Assembly: GCF_003426815.1 (NCBI RefSeq)
Contig: NZ_QKYK01000010.1
Span: forward strand, 62,001 to 126,000
Reading direction: 5' to 3'
DNA from: Desertimonas flava
GTDB lineage: Bacteria; Actinomycetota; Acidimicrobiia; Acidimicrobiales; Ilumatobacteraceae
DNA: 64,000 nt
Positions 54,439 to 63,835 of the stretch are shown piece after piece. Positions within the stretch are counted from its first letter, which is position 1. Each line of letters opens with the position of its first letter. The notes beneath the pieces are model-generated. The model saw only the letters and a list, made by a program, of their open reading frames with translations. It made no database searches and had not been told where the DNA came from. Made by a program: the position numbers and the translations under genes.

Positions 54439-54939
54439 CTAGGGGCGGACGGGCCGGCGCACCTCGTCGAGCACGAACGCCGTCTCCGTGCCGATCACCT
54501 CGTCGATCGTGTTGAGCTGGACCAGCAGGGTGTCGCGGAACTCGGCCATGTCGCGGCACCTCACGGTGGCGACGAGGTCGAACTCCCCCGCACACATCAT
54601 CAGCGACTCGACACCGGGGACCTCGGCGATGGCGTCGCGGGCCCGCCGCCAGTCGTGTTGGCGGATGCGCAAAAAGACCAGCGCGCAGATGTCCAGGCCG
54701 AGTGCCCGCGGATCGAGCGTCGCGGTGTACCCGGTGATCACCCCGAGGCGGCGCAAGCGCTCGACGCGGGCGTGGGCGGTGGATCGCGAGATGTGACAGC
54801 GATCGGCCAGATCGGAGAACGACAGCCGAGCGTCGTCGAGGAGCTCGCGCAGCACGGAACGATCGACGTCGTCGATCTGTCGGGCGACGGTCCCGATGGG
54901 CCGCCCCGACAGGACATCTGGCGTTGAATCGGCGGTCAT
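54439..54939 (-). CDS. Lrp/AsnC-family regulator
   Basis: A 166-residue regulator with an N-terminal helix-turn-helix (VDRSVLRELLDDARLSFSDLADRCHISRSTAHARVERLRRLGVI) and a C-terminal RAM ligand domain (FLRIRQHDWRRARDAIAEVPGVESLMMCAGEFDLVATV). It is divergent from phhA across 69 bases and most likely regulates it in response to phenylalanine or another amino acid. Confidence 0.9.
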   Translation of the reverse strand: MTADSTPDVLSGRPIGTVARQIDDVDRSVLRELLDDARLSFSDLADRCHISRSTAHARVERLRRLGVITGYTATLDPRALGLDICALVFLRIRQHDWRRARDAIAEVPGVESLMMCAGEFDLVATVRCRDMAEFRDTLLVQLNTIDEVIGTETAFVLDEVRRPVRP

Positions 54940-55008
54940 GTTGCACAATCGTACGGACTTGGGCGTCGAGTCTGGCGCATCGATCCTGCTACGGCACAGA
55001 ATTGCCGC

Positions 55009-55812
55009 ATGGCTGTCGAGCTCGCTGCCGACCATCCAGGCGTTGCCGACCCCGAGTACCGCCGCCGGCGTGACGAGATCGCCGAGGCCGCCCGCCGCCT
55101 TGCCCCCGGCGACGAGGCGGCCCGCATCGCCTACACGCCCGACGAGACAGCGACATGGACGACGGCGTCGACGGCGCTGGACCGCCTCCACGCCCAGCAC
55201 GCCTGCCAGGCGTACCGGCTCGGCGCAGCGCGACTCGGCCTGCCACGTGACGAGGTGCCCCAGCTCGCCGACGTGTCGGCGCGGCTCCAGCATCTGACCG
55301 GCTGGAGATTCCATGCCGCACCGGGCCTGGCGCCGATTCGCGAGTTCTACGGGGCACTCGCCGAGCGGCGCTTCCTGTCGACGCAGTACGTGCGCCATCC
55401 CTCAGTGCCGCTCTACACGCCCGAGCCCGACGTGATCCACGAACTGATCGGTCACGCCAACGCCCTCGCCGAACCGCGCTTCGCCGAGCTGTATGCCGTC
55501 GCCGGGGCGGCCGGCCGCCGGGTCGCCGACGACGACACCACGTTGCAGCGCTTCTCCAGGACGTTCTGGTTCACGCTCGAGTTCGGCGTCGTCCACGAGG
55601 ACGACGACCTGCGGGCGTACGGCGCCGGCCTGCTCTCCAGCTTCGGCGAGCTCAACGTCTATCGCGAGGCGGAGATCCGCGAGTGGGATCCCGACGCCAT
55701 GTCGGTCACCGACTACGACATCAACGTGTACCAGCCGGTGCTCTTCGCCGCCCCGAGCTTCGACACGATGGTCGCCGACCTGCTCGGTTGGTTCGGCGCC
55801 CTCGGTCGCTGA
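55009..55812 (+). CDS. phhA: Phenylalanine 4-monooxygenase
   Basis: A 267-residue pterin-dependent aromatic amino acid hydroxylase without a regulatory domain, the usual bacterial size. The iron ligands are His144 and His149 in EPDVIHELIGHA and Glu191 in FWFTLEFGVV. It converts phenylalanine to tyrosine. Tyrosine could then feed the homoprotocatechuate genes at 24-30 kb, although the connecting steps are not in the window. Confidence 0.93.
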   Translation: MAVELAADHPGVADPEYRRRRDEIAEAARRLAPGDEAARIAYTPDETATWTTASTALDRLHAQHACQAYRLGAARLGLPRDEVPQLADVSARLQHLTGWRFHAAPGLAPIREFYGALAERRFLSTQYVRHPSVPLYTPEPDVIHELIGHANALAEPRFAELYAVAGAAGRRVADDDTTLQRFSRTFWFTLEFGVVHEDDDLRAYGAGLLSSFGELNVYREAEIREWDPDAMSVTDYDINVYQPVLFAAPSFDTMVADLLGWFGALGR

Positions 55813-55844
55813 CGATCTCGGCGGGCGCGTGCGACACTGGGCGC

Positions 55845-56420
55845 GTGTTGCTCCCGGCCCGCCTCTACGACGGCATCGCCGCCGGTGAGGTGACGCTCGC
55901 CTTCCGGTCGTGGCTCCGGCCGACCGTCAAGGCCGGCGGCACGTTGATCACTCCGGTCGGGCAGTTGGCGATCGACGCTGTCGACGTGGTCGATCCGACC
56001 CGCATCAGTGACGACGATGCCCGCCGCGCCGGAGCTGCCGACGCCGACGCCGTGCGGGGCGAGCTGCGCGGCGGCGAGGGCCGCCAGGTGTTCCGGATCG
56101 CCTTCCACGTCGCGGGCGACGACCCCCGCATCGCCCTGCGCGAACGCACCGAGCTCGACGACGCCGAGTGGGCGGCGCTGCGCAGGAAGCTCGACGTGAT
56201 GGACGCCCGCGCGTCCGACGGGCCGTGGACCCGTCGCGTGATGGACGTGATCGCCGAGCACCCCGCCGTGGTCTCCACCGTGCTCGCCGAACAGGTCGGC
56301 ATCGACCGCCCCGAGTTCAAGCTCCGCGTGCGACGCCTCAAGGCGCTGGGCCTGACCGAGAGCCTCGGCACGGGCTATCGCCTGTCCCCGCTCGGCGAAC
56401 TGCTCCGCTCGAAACCCTGA
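55845..56420 (+). CDS. Two-domain protein, ASCH-like N-terminus and winged-helix C-terminus
   Basis: A 191-residue protein read from GTG 55845. The first 110 residues (LYDGIAAGEVTLAFRSWLRPTVKAGGTLITPVGQLAIDAVDVVDPTRI) resemble small RNA-binding ASCH/PUA-like folds. The last 70 look like a winged helix (AVVSTVLAEQVGIDRPEFKLRVRRLKALGLTES). I do not recognise a named family. Confidence 0.6.
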   Translation: MLLPARLYDGIAAGEVTLAFRSWLRPTVKAGGTLITPVGQLAIDAVDVVDPTRISDDDARRAGAADADAVRGELRGGEGRQVFRIAFHVAGDDPRIALRERTELDDAEWAALRRKLDVMDARASDGPWTRRVMDVIAEHPAVVSTVLAEQVGIDRPEFKLRVRRLKALGLTESLGTGYRLSPLGELLRSKP

Positions 56421-56429
56421 CCAACGCCC

Positions 56430-56939
56430 TCAGTGGCAGTCGGAGCAGCGGCCGAAGAGGTCGACGCTGTGGCCGGTGACCTCGAAACCGAGCTCGTTGG
56501 ACACCTTGTGCGACTCGGCGGCCATGGCCTTCTCGAAGCCGTGGTTCGTCGGGATGTCGACGACCAGCCCGCACGACGTGCACTTCATGTGGTGATGGTG
56601 ATGACCGCTCAGAGCCTCGCTGAGCTCGAAGCGGTCGTGGTTGCCCCACCCGGCGACGCGCTGGAGGACGCCGACGTCCTCGAGCACGACGAGGTTGCGG
56701 TACAGGGAGCTCTGCGACACGCCGGCTCCGCCGATGGCCAGCAGATCGGGCACGGTGACCGGACGACCGGCGTCGACGACGAGCTCGAGGATCGCCCGTC
56801 GTTGCCTGGTGTGTCGCTGACCGACCTTGGACAGGCGCCGCTCGGCGGCGTCGTGCAGCCGGTCGATCCGGCCGGCCTCGCCGCCGTCGACGGGGACGAC
56901 AGCGGGCTCGGCCGGCTCAGCTGTCGCTTGCTTGGCCAC
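56430..56939 (-). CDS. Fur-family metalloregulator
   Basis: A 169-residue regulator. The DNA-binding domain is HTRQRRAILELVVDAGRPVTVPDLLAIGGAGVSQSSLYRNLVVLEDVGVLQRV. The metal segment HHHHHMKCTSCG and a terminal FGRCSDCH give the two CxxC structural zinc pairs. Whether it senses zinc, iron or peroxide cannot be fixed. GTG start. Confidence 0.88.
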   Translation of the reverse strand: MAKQATAEPAEPAVVPVDGGEAGRIDRLHDAAERRLSKVGQRHTRQRRAILELVVDAGRPVTVPDLLAIGGAGVSQSSLYRNLVVLEDVGVLQRVAGWGNHDRFELSEALSGHHHHHMKCTSCGLVVDIPTNHGFEKAMAAESHKVSNELGFEVTGHSVDLFGRCSDCH

Positions 56940-56943
56940 GGAC

Positions 56944-58656
56944 CTACCGTACCCGGGCCCGCCGCCAGGCCACCGCCTCCCAGGGGCGCAGCTCGATCCC
57001 ATCGGCCGTCGGCGCGGCCGGGTCGCCGATGTTGCCGATCAGCATCTCGGCGTCGGTCCACTGCTGGGCCTGCTCGATCGGGGCGACGACGTCGTGGCTG
57101 GAGAGGTTGGCCACGACCAGCAACTCGACGTCGTCGAGCCGCCGTAGGTACGCGTAGACGTTGGGGTCGTCACGCAGCTGTGGCGTGTAGTCGCCGGCGG
57201 CGATCACCGGCTCCGCGCGGCGTAGGGCGATCACGCGTCGATAGTGGTGGAAGACCGAGTCGTCGTCGGCCACGGCCGCCGCGGCGTTGATCTCGGTGTG
57301 GTTCGGATTGACGCCGATCCACGGCTCGCCGGAGGTGAACCCGGCGTGCGGCGAGGCGTCCCAGTGCATCGGCGTGCGCGCGTTGTCCCGGCTCGCCGGT
57401 TGGATCGAGGCCAACACGTCCGCCGGGTCGGCCCCGACAGCGACCGCCGCGGCGTAGTGGCGGAGGGTCTCGATGTCGCGGTACTCGTCGATGGTGGGTA
57501 ACCAAGTGTTCGTCATGCCCAGTTCTTCCCCCTGGTACACGTACGGCGTGCCGCGCTGGAGGTGCAGCACCGTGGCCAACGCCTTCGCCGAGCGCACGCG
57601 GTGCTCGCCGTCGTCGCCGAAGCGTGAGACCGCCCGCGGCTGATCGTGGTTGTCCCAGTAGAGGCTGTTCCACCCGGTGTCGGCGAGGCCGATCTGCCAG
57701 CGGTCGAGCGACCGCTTGAGGCGGACGAGATCGAGCGGCTGCTGGTCCCACTTCGTCAGGCCGTGATCGACGCCGACGTGCTCGAACTGGAAGATCATGT
57801 CGAGCTCGCGGCGCGCCGGGTCGGTGAACAGGCGGGCGTCATCCACGGTGGCGCCGGGCGTCTCACCCACGGTGAGGATCGGCCGGTCGTACCGGTCGAA
57901 CACCTCGAGGTGCATCTCGGCCATGAACTCGTGGATCCGCGGGCCGCAGATGAACGACGGCCATCCGTCGCCGTACTCGGCGCCGGGACGCACCGGGCCG
58001 TCGGGCAGCGTGACGTCCTTGGACACCATGTTGATGACGTCCATGCGGAACCCGTCGATTCCCCGATCGAGCCACCAACGCATGAGGTCGTACACCTCGG
58101 CCCGCACGGCCGGGTTCTCCCAGTTCAGGTCGGGCTGACGGCGCGAGAAGAGGTGGAGGTAGTACTCCCCCGTCGTCTCGTCGAACGCCCACGTCGGGCC
58201 GGAGAAGAACGACCCCCAGTTGGTCGGCTCGGCGCCGGGCGTGCCCGGTTCGAACCCCTCACGCGGCGGGCGCCACCAGTACCAGTCCCGCTTCGGGTTG
58301 TCACGGCTCGAGCGGGACTCGACGAACCACGGGTGAAGATCGCTGGTGTGGTTCACGACCAGGTCCATCACGAGCTTCATGCCGCGGTCATGGACGCTCG
58401 TCAGGAGCTCGTCGAAGTCGTCGAGCGTGCCGAACACCGGGTCGATGCCGCGGTAGTCGCTGATGTCGTAGCCGTTGTCGTCCTGCGGCGACGGGTAGAT
58501 CGGCGACAGCCACAGCACGTCGACGCCGAGGTGGGCGAGGTAGTCGACGTGCTCGATGATGCCGCGCAGGTCGCCGACGCCGTCGCCGTTCGAGTCGGCG
58601 AAGCTGCGCGGATAGATCTGGTACACGGTCGACGTGGCGAACCAGGGCGTGGCCAT
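56944..58656 (-). CDS. GH13 alpha-glucosidase / oligo-1,6-glucosidase
   Basis: A 570-residue alpha-amylase-family enzyme with the QIYPRSFADSNGDGVGDLRGI start. The four GH13 regions are DLVVNHTS, GFRMDVINM (nucleophile Asp), the acid Glu in VGETPG and WDNHDQPRAVSRFG. No signal peptide, so cytoplasmic hydrolysis of short alpha-glucosides. It ends 4 bases from the Fur gene start on the same strand and lies upstream of it. Confidence 0.92.
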   Translation of the reverse strand: MATPWFATSTVYQIYPRSFADSNGDGVGDLRGIIEHVDYLAHLGVDVLWLSPIYPSPQDDNGYDISDYRGIDPVFGTLDDFDELLTSVHDRGMKLVMDLVVNHTSDLHPWFVESRSSRDNPKRDWYWWRPPREGFEPGTPGAEPTNWGSFFSGPTWAFDETTGEYYLHLFSRRQPDLNWENPAVRAEVYDLMRWWLDRGIDGFRMDVINMVSKDVTLPDGPVRPGAEYGDGWPSFICGPRIHEFMAEMHLEVFDRYDRPILTVGETPGATVDDARLFTDPARRELDMIFQFEHVGVDHGLTKWDQQPLDLVRLKRSLDRWQIGLADTGWNSLYWDNHDQPRAVSRFGDDGEHRVRSAKALATVLHLQRGTPYVYQGEELGMTNTWLPTIDEYRDIETLRHYAAAVAVGADPADVLASIQPASRDNARTPMHWDASPHAGFTSGEPWIGVNPNHTEINAAAAVADDDSVFHHYRRVIALRRAEPVIAAGDYTPQLRDDPNVYAYLRRLDDVELLVVANLSSHDVVAPIEQAQQWTDAEMLIGNIGDPAAPTADGIELRPWEAVAWRRARVR

Positions 58657-58703
58657 GCCCCACATCGTTATCGTCGGTCCGTCATGGGAAGCGAGGGTCA
58701 GCC

Positions 58704-59648
58704 ATGAAGTCAGTACTGGCACGGCTCGATCGCCTGCAGCAGCGCTACCCGGCGGTCGCTCTGCCGATCGCCGTGTTCAAGCGCTTCGGCGAACACGGTG
58801 GGGGACGGCTGGCCTCGACGATCTCCTACTGGTCGTTCTTCAGCATCTTCCCGCTGATGTTGGCGTTCGTCACGATCCTCAACGTCGTCCTCAAGGACGA
58901 ACCCGAAACCCGCCAGGACCTCGTGGACGGGGCACTCGGCCAGGTGCCGGTGATCGGGAGCGAGCTGGGCGCAGATCATGCACTGGGCGGTAGCTGGGTG
59001 ACCATCACGCTCGGCGTGCTGGCCGCCGTGTGGACCGGGCTCGCCGCGGCCAAGGCGCTGCAGGTGGCCCTCGACGAGGTCTGGGACGTGCCGATGTTCG
59101 AACGGCCCAACGGGGCGGTCCAACGGGTGAAGGCGCTGGCCTTCCTCGTCGTCCTGGCGATCGGCATCTCCCTGTCGACCGGCGCGTCCAACGCGACCAA
59201 GATCTTCGACGCCCCCGGCGTGGTGTGGGTGCTCGGCCTCGTCGTCACGTTCGTCGTCGACTCTGCGGTCGTCCTGTTCGCCTTCTGGATGCTCACCAGT
59301 CGCCGCCACACCATCCGCGAGCTGCTGCCCGGCACGCTGTTCGCGGGCGTCGGTCTCGTCGCCCTCCAGGTCCTCGGCACGTGGGTGGTGCAGCGCTACA
59401 TCTCGGGTGCCAGTGACACCTACGGCACCTTCGCCATCGTCATCGCCCTGCTGAGCTGGTTCTTCCTCGTGTCACGCGTGGTGCTGCTCGGCGCCGAGCT
59501 GAGCGCCGTGCTGGCGTTCGGGCTGAGCCCCCGCTCGCTCCTCGCCGACCAGGACCTGACCGAGGGTGACCGCCGGGCCGCCGAGCTCGATGCCCAACGC
59601 GTCCGCCGCGACGAACGCATCCCGCTCGTCGCCGAAACGACCCCGTGA
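58704..59648 (+). CDS. YihY/BrkB-family inner-membrane protein
   Basis: A 314-residue protein with about six helices and the family pattern (GGGRLASTISYWSFFSIFPLMLAFVTIL; SYGTFA-like DTYGTFAIVIALLSWFFL; VVLLGAELSAVL). The function of the family is unsettled. Earlier claims of RNase BN activity for it were withdrawn. Divergent from the glucosidase. Confidence 0.9.
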   Translation: MKSVLARLDRLQQRYPAVALPIAVFKRFGEHGGGRLASTISYWSFFSIFPLMLAFVTILNVVLKDEPETRQDLVDGALGQVPVIGSELGADHALGGSWVTITLGVLAAVWTGLAAAKALQVALDEVWDVPMFERPNGAVQRVKALAFLVVLAIGISLSTGASNATKIFDAPGVVWVLGLVVTFVVDSAVVLFAFWMLTSRRHTIRELLPGTLFAGVGLVALQVLGTWVVQRYISGASDTYGTFAIVIALLSWFFLVSRVVLLGAELSAVLAFGLSPRSLLADQDLTEGDRRAAELDAQRVRRDERIPLVAETTP

Positions 59649-59660
59649 GCGGCGAGCCGC

Positions 59661-60245
59661 TCAGGGAATGACGACGAAGTCATCGCCTTCGGCGAGCCAC
59701 GGCGCCGGCCACCGGCGCGAGGCGACGTCGAGACCGAACCGAGCGAAGGCGTCGGCGAGTGCGGCTCGGGCGTCGGCGCCGGCCACCACGGACACGACGT
59801 CCACGTAGGCCGAGCGGTACAGGCCGTCGTGACCGTGGTCGACCCCGGCGAGGGCGTGGGCCAGCTCGTGGGCGACGGTCGACACGCTGAGTTGCTCATC
59901 GGTCAGGCGGACCTCGACCGCATCGGAACCGCGCGCCGACCGTGCTGTCGGTGCGGAACGGGCCGACGACGAACGCGCCGAGCGCCGGGGCACGGTCACC
60001 ACCACCGACGGGCCGGCCGAGCGCCACCAGGCACCGCCGACCACGGCGTCCACGAGCTCGTGGGCCTGGTCGCGCGTCATCCGTTCGGCAGCCGACGTGC
60101 CGTCGAAGGCGTGCGCCTCGGCGGCGGCGACCGCCTCTCGCCCACGGTCCACCGTCACGGCCCGCCCGGCTGGATGTGAACACAGCCCGCAGGTGGATGG
60201 CTCATGAGCCGCGGCCGATGGCGCGGCGGCCGCCCAGGCGATCAC
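59661..60245 (-). CDS. HExxH metallohydrolase-like protein (TIGR04338-like)
   Basis: A 194-residue protein with a zinc-protease-type HELAHALAG motif followed by VDHGHDGLYRSAYVDVV, matching the actinobacterial putative metallohydrolase group TIGR04338. A short Cys pair (CGLC) lies near the N-terminus. It overlaps the DUF2786 gene by 44 bases; the two are often neighbours in actinobacteria (from memory). The substrate is unknown. Confidence 0.75.
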   Translation of the reverse strand: MIAWAAAAPSAAAHEPSTCGLCSHPAGRAVTVDRGREAVAAAEAHAFDGTSAAERMTRDQAHELVDAVVGGAWWRSAGPSVVVTVPRRSARSSSARSAPTARSARGSDAVEVRLTDEQLSVSTVAHELAHALAGVDHGHDGLYRSAYVDVVSVVAGADARAALADAFARFGLDVASRRWPAPWLAEGDDFVVIP

Positions 60246-60933
60246 GGCCGAGATCGGCCTTCGACGCCGCCCGGTGTCCCGCCTGCCACCCCGACGCCTG
60301 GGCCGGCCGGGCCGGCGATGCGGCCACGACGCGGCCGAACGACTCGGCGGCGAAGGCCTTCACACGGTCGGCCCGCTCGGCGAGCTCCGGCAACAGGTCG
60401 GATCCACCGTCGCCTCCACCACGTCCGCCCCGACGAGGCGCCGGCGCCGGCCGGGACGCGGCGAGCAGCTCGGACACGCGCCGCGCGTACCCGAACAGGA
60501 ACGAGCGGCGGTAGCGCTGGGTGGCCGCCGCCGTCGATCGCCGCATCGTCGCCATCTGCCCGGCCGCCTGCGTGTGCAGCGAGGCGTAGAGCAGTTCGGT
60601 CACGTCGAGATCGGACTCGAAACCGGCCACGATCGCAGTCGTGCCGGTCGATCCGGACTGGAACACGACCTCGCAATCGTGGGTGCCGGCCACCGCCATC
60701 AGCAGCGCCAGGCGCGCCCGGACGTAGGCACCCCGGCCGATCGGCAGCCGGCGGATGCCGAGGCTGCCGCGCTCGAGCGAATCGCGGACGTGGCCGAGAT
60801 CGAGCCGGTGGGCGGCGATCAGCTGTGCCGCCTTGGCCGAGAAGGCCTCGGCCTCGTTGGCGTTGTTGGTCGATTCGGCCTTGGCGAGCAGCTTGCGCAC
60901 CCGGTCGATCAGCGCTTCGTTGGCGGTGGTCAT
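60202..60933 (-). CDS. DUF2786 protein
   Basis: A 243-residue protein. The N-terminal 40 residues (LIDRVRKLLAKAESTNNANEAEAFSAKAAQLIAAHRLDL) are the DUF2786 signature. The helical middle is followed by a Gly/Arg-rich linker (APAPRRGGRGGGDGG) and a basic tail. Unknown function. ATGA overlap with the upstream phosphatase gene. Confidence 0.85.
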   Translation of the reverse strand: MTTANEALIDRVRKLLAKAESTNNANEAEAFSAKAAQLIAAHRLDLGHVRDSLERGSLGIRRLPIGRGAYVRARLALLMAVAGTHDCEVVFQSGSTGTTAIVAGFESDLDVTELLYASLHTQAAGQMATMRRSTAAATQRYRRSFLFGYARRVSELLAASRPAPAPRRGGRGGGDGGSDLLPELAERADRVKAFAAESFGRVVAASPARPAQASGWQAGHRAASKADLGRDRLGGRRAIGRGS

Positions 60934-61691
60934 CGATTGCTGCCCTCCGGGGCGCCGAGTCGTACCACGAGCGGCAAGTGGTCAGACAGCTCGCCGAGCC
61001 GGGCCTCGTCCACGGATGTCGCACCCACGGTGGCGTCCAGCACCGCCCAACCGGGTGGTGCCATCACGTAGTCCAGCCGCTGGTCCGCCCGACGGCCGGC
61101 ACGATGCCCGGGGCTCCAGTTGGTGAAGCCCTCGCCATGCGGGTGGGCGCTCGCCCAGGCGTCCGTCCAGCCGGCCGACTCGAGCCGCGCCGGCGCCGGA
61201 CCTCCCGGGCAGTCGTTGAAGTCACCACCGACGACGGCACCCCCGGCGCGGCCGACGACGGTCGACGCCTCCTGGCCGCGGGCGTCGCCCTCGTCATGCG
61301 GCGACAGGTGCACGTTGACGACCGACACCCTGGCGTGCGCCGATTCGATCGTGGCGAGCACGGCGACGCGTCGTCGCCACGTGAACAGTGGCGAGCGGCG
61401 CAGGACGACCTTCGCCGTCGACGAGAAGGCCCACGGCGTCAGCACCGCCAGCCCCTCGGGCCACGCCCACAACGACACGTGCTTGAACACCCAGCGCCGA
61501 CGCATGGACACGGCGGCGGCGAGACGGCGCGACTGCCGGCGCTGGATCTCCTGGAGCAGCACGACGTCCGGTGCCCACTCGCGGATCACGGCCGCAACGG
61601 CGTCCGTGTCGAGACCGTGGGATCCCTGGAGATTCCACGTCAGCACCGTGACCGAGATCGGTGCCTCGTCGGGATCCACGCCGACATTCAA
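60930..61691 (-). CDS. Endonuclease/exonuclease/phosphatase-family protein
   Basis: A 253-residue EEP-fold metal-dependent phosphodiesterase. Motifs are TWNLQG, LLQEIQ (catalytic Glu), NVHLSPH, GGDFNDCP and the terminal SDHLPLV. It cleaves phosphoesters in nucleic acids, lipids or sugars; the substrate is unknown. First gene of a three-gene overlapping run. Confidence 0.88.
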   Translation of the reverse strand: MNVGVDPDEAPISVTVLTWNLQGSHGLDTDAVAAVIREWAPDVVLLQEIQRRQSRRLAAAVSMRRRWVFKHVSLWAWPEGLAVLTPWAFSSTAKVVLRRSPLFTWRRRVAVLATIESAHARVSVVNVHLSPHDEGDARGQEASTVVGRAGGAVVGGDFNDCPGGPAPARLESAGWTDAWASAHPHGEGFTNWSPGHRAGRRADQRLDYVMAPPGWAVLDATVGATSVDEARLGELSDHLPLVVRLGAPEGSNR

Positions 61692-61723
61692 TCGACTTTC
61701 ACCGGACGGTACGGTCCAGGGTG

Positions 61724-62950
61724 ATGAGCACGAGCACGACCCCTCGATTCCTCCACCCCTTCGCCGCTCCGGCCCGGCCGGCGTTCGTCGAGGTCGTGCG
61801 AGGGGCGGGTGCCCTGCTCTGGACCGCCGACGGCCACGAGCTGATCGACGCCATGGCCAGCCTGTGGTACTGCAACGTCGGCCACGGACGGGGAGAGATC
61901 GCCGACGCCGTCGCCGCCCAGATGCGTTCCATCGAGGCCTACTCGTGCTTCGAGCCGTTCACCAACGCGCCGGCCGATGCGCTCGCCGAGCGGGTCGCCG
62001 CGCTGTCCCCCGTCCCCGATGCCCGCGTCTTCCTGTGCGGCTCAGGCTCGGAGTCGATCGACACGGCGATCAAACTCGCCCGGCTCGCCCAGCGCCTGTC
62101 CGGTCATCCCGATCGCACCGTCGTGGTCAGCCGGGAACGCGGCTATCACGGCACCAACCTCGGCGGCACCAGCGCTCAGGGCATCGCTCCCAACCGTGAG
62201 GGCTGGGGTCCGCTGGTCCCCGAGATGGTGCAGGTGCCGAGCGACGACATCGAAGCGCTGTCGGTTCTCATGTCCGAGCACGGCGATCGGATCGCCGCGG
62301 TGATCAGCGAGCCGGTGCAGGGTGCGGGCGGTGTGTTCCCGCCGGCCGACGGCTACCTCCAGGAGGTGCGGGCCCTGTGTGACCGCCACGGAGCGCTGAT
62401 GGTGCTCGACGAGGTGATCACGGGCTTCGGCCGTCTCGGTCGCTGGTTCGCCGCCGAGCACTATGGCGTGGTGCCCGACATGATCACGTTCGCCAAGGCG
62501 GTCACGTCGGGGTACCAGCAGGTCGGCGGCGTGGTGATCGGCCAGGCGGTGGTCGGCCCGCTCGAGTCCGATCCCGCCTACCTCCTGCGCCACGGCTACA
62601 CGTACTCGGGCCACGCCTCGTCGTGCGCCGCCGGCCTGGCCAACCTCGACATCCTCGAGCGGGAGGAACTGCTCGACCGGGCGGTGCCGATGGGTCGGCG
62701 CCTCGCCGACGGGCTCGAAGCGATTGCCGCCGACGGCGGGATCGCCGGCGTCCGCGGTGTCGGTGCCGTTTGGGCCATCGCCCTCCGGCCCGATCAGAAC
62801 GCCGTGGCCGTGCGCGACCGCATGTTCGCCGACGGGGTGATCACCCGGGCGATCGGCGCCGACACCTGCACGTTCTGCCCGCCGCTGGTGACGACGGACG
62901 CGCAGATCGACCGCATCGTCGACTCGGTGGCCGGCGCCGTGGCGCCGTAG
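61724..62950 (+). CDS. Class III aminotransferase (omega-transaminase type)
   Basis: A 408-residue PLP enzyme. It has the N-terminal DGHELIDAMASLWYCNVGHG, PLP-binding GSESIDTAIKLAR, LDEVITGFGRLG (Asp contacting the cofactor), and Lys258 in TFAKAVTSGYQQ as the Schiff-base lysine. Donors of this family are beta-alanine, GABA, putrescine or similar amines. Confidence 0.9.
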   Translation: MSTSTTPRFLHPFAAPARPAFVEVVRGAGALLWTADGHELIDAMASLWYCNVGHGRGEIADAVAAQMRSIEAYSCFEPFTNAPADALAERVAALSPVPDARVFLCGSGSESIDTAIKLARLAQRLSGHPDRTVVVSRERGYHGTNLGGTSAQGIAPNREGWGPLVPEMVQVPSDDIEALSVLMSEHGDRIAAVISEPVQGAGGVFPPADGYLQEVRALCDRHGALMVLDEVITGFGRLGRWFAAEHYGVVPDMITFAKAVTSGYQQVGGVVIGQAVVGPLESDPAYLLRHGYTYSGHASSCAAGLANLDILEREELLDRAVPMGRRLADGLEAIAADGGIAGVRGVGAVWAIALRPDQNAVAVRDRMFADGVITRAIGADTCTFCPPLVTTDAQIDRIVDSVAGAVAP

Positions 62951-62967
62951 CTTGCCGTTGGAACCTC

Positions 62968-62992
62968 ACGGTTGGTGCCCGGCACCAACCGT
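62968..62992. terminator. Bidirectional GGTGCC hairpin
   Basis: A perfect palindrome with 12-bp arms around GGTGCC-C-GGCACC, between convergent aminotransferase and carD genes. It shares its core with the hairpin at 26465-26503. Confidence 0.8.
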
Positions 62993-63026
62993 CAGGTCGC
63001 CGGCTGAGCGGCGCGGGGAGCCGGTT

Positions 63027-63566
63027 CTACTTGGTGGCGGCGGCGGTCTTCTTGGCGGCCGCCGCCTTGGCGGGCTTGAGCACGCCGCGGGCGAGCGCCC
63101 CGTCGAGGTAGTCCTCGGCCTCCTCGGCCGTCACCTTGAGCGCCGGCGAGATCTCGCTGATGAGGTTCACGCGGGCCCTCTCGTACATCGTGCGCTCGGC
63201 CGCCGACAGCGAGGCGTCACGGTTGCGGGCGGCGAGGTTCCGGACGACCTCGGCCACCTGATACACGTCGCCGCTCTTCAGCTTCTCCTGGTGGTTCTTG
63301 AACCGGCGACTCCAGTTCGACGGCACACGCGGATCGGGCTTCGACAGCACGGCCACGAGGTCTTCGAGCTCGTCGGCCGACACCGGCGGGCGGACGCCCA
63401 CCTCGTCGGTCTTGTTCACGGGCACCTTGAGGGTCATCTCGTTGATGACGGTCTGCAGGATCAGATATTCCTGCTTCTCGCCGAATGCCTCCATCTTCTT
63501 GGTTCCCATGACGATGCAGGCACCGTGCTGGGGATAGATGATGGTGTCACCCTTCTTGAACTTCAC
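63027..63566 (-). CDS. carD: CarD-family transcription regulator
   Basis: A 179-residue RNA polymerase-binding protein. The Tudor-like RID is at the N-terminus (MKFKKGDTIIYPQHGACIVM). The DNA-binding helical domain includes the conserved Trp in DPRVPSNWSRRFKNHQEKLKSGD. A Lys/Ala-rich tail ends the protein. It stabilises open complexes at housekeeping promoters. Confidence 0.95.
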   Translation of the reverse strand: MKFKKGDTIIYPQHGACIVMGTKKMEAFGEKQEYLILQTVINEMTLKVPVNKTDEVGVRPPVSADELEDLVAVLSKPDPRVPSNWSRRFKNHQEKLKSGDVYQVAEVVRNLAARNRDASLSAAERTMYERARVNLISEISPALKVTAEEAEDYLDGALARGVLKPAKAAAAKKTAAATK

Positions 63567-63760
63567 GCAGGCACCTCGAGGCGAGAGTTGGGACGGAGAG
63601 ACGGGATCGGAGCACAGAGACCGCCCCCGATCGGGTGCTCCATTGTACGGCGAAACGAGCCCGATCAGGTGGCCCGGTGGCGCGGGTTCGGCCGACGGTC
63701 CGAGTCGAGAGCACAGGGGTTACCGCGTGTTACTCTGCCCGCGGCGGCGGCCCAGGGTCG

Positions 63761-63793
63761 CCGTCAACGCACCGTCAACGCACCGTCAACGCA
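63761..63793. repeat. 11-bp tandem repeat
   Basis: Three perfect copies of CCGTCAACGCA in the 269-base gap between carD and the divergent gene at 63836, about 43 bases before its ATG. Confidence 0.9.
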
Positions 63794-63835
63794 CCCACGG
63801 ACGCGCCGTGGGGCACCGAGACTTGGGGGTTCTAC

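Noticed and set aside
54948-54967. Fourth copy of the 20-bp operator between AsnC and phhA genes
   Set aside because: Only the left half (ATCGTACGGA) matches; the right arm is absent, so it is not counted.
63761-63793. Possible replication-origin iterons
   Set aside because: Only three 11-bp copies, no DnaA-box-like sites or rep/parAB genes next to them. Left as a simple repeat.
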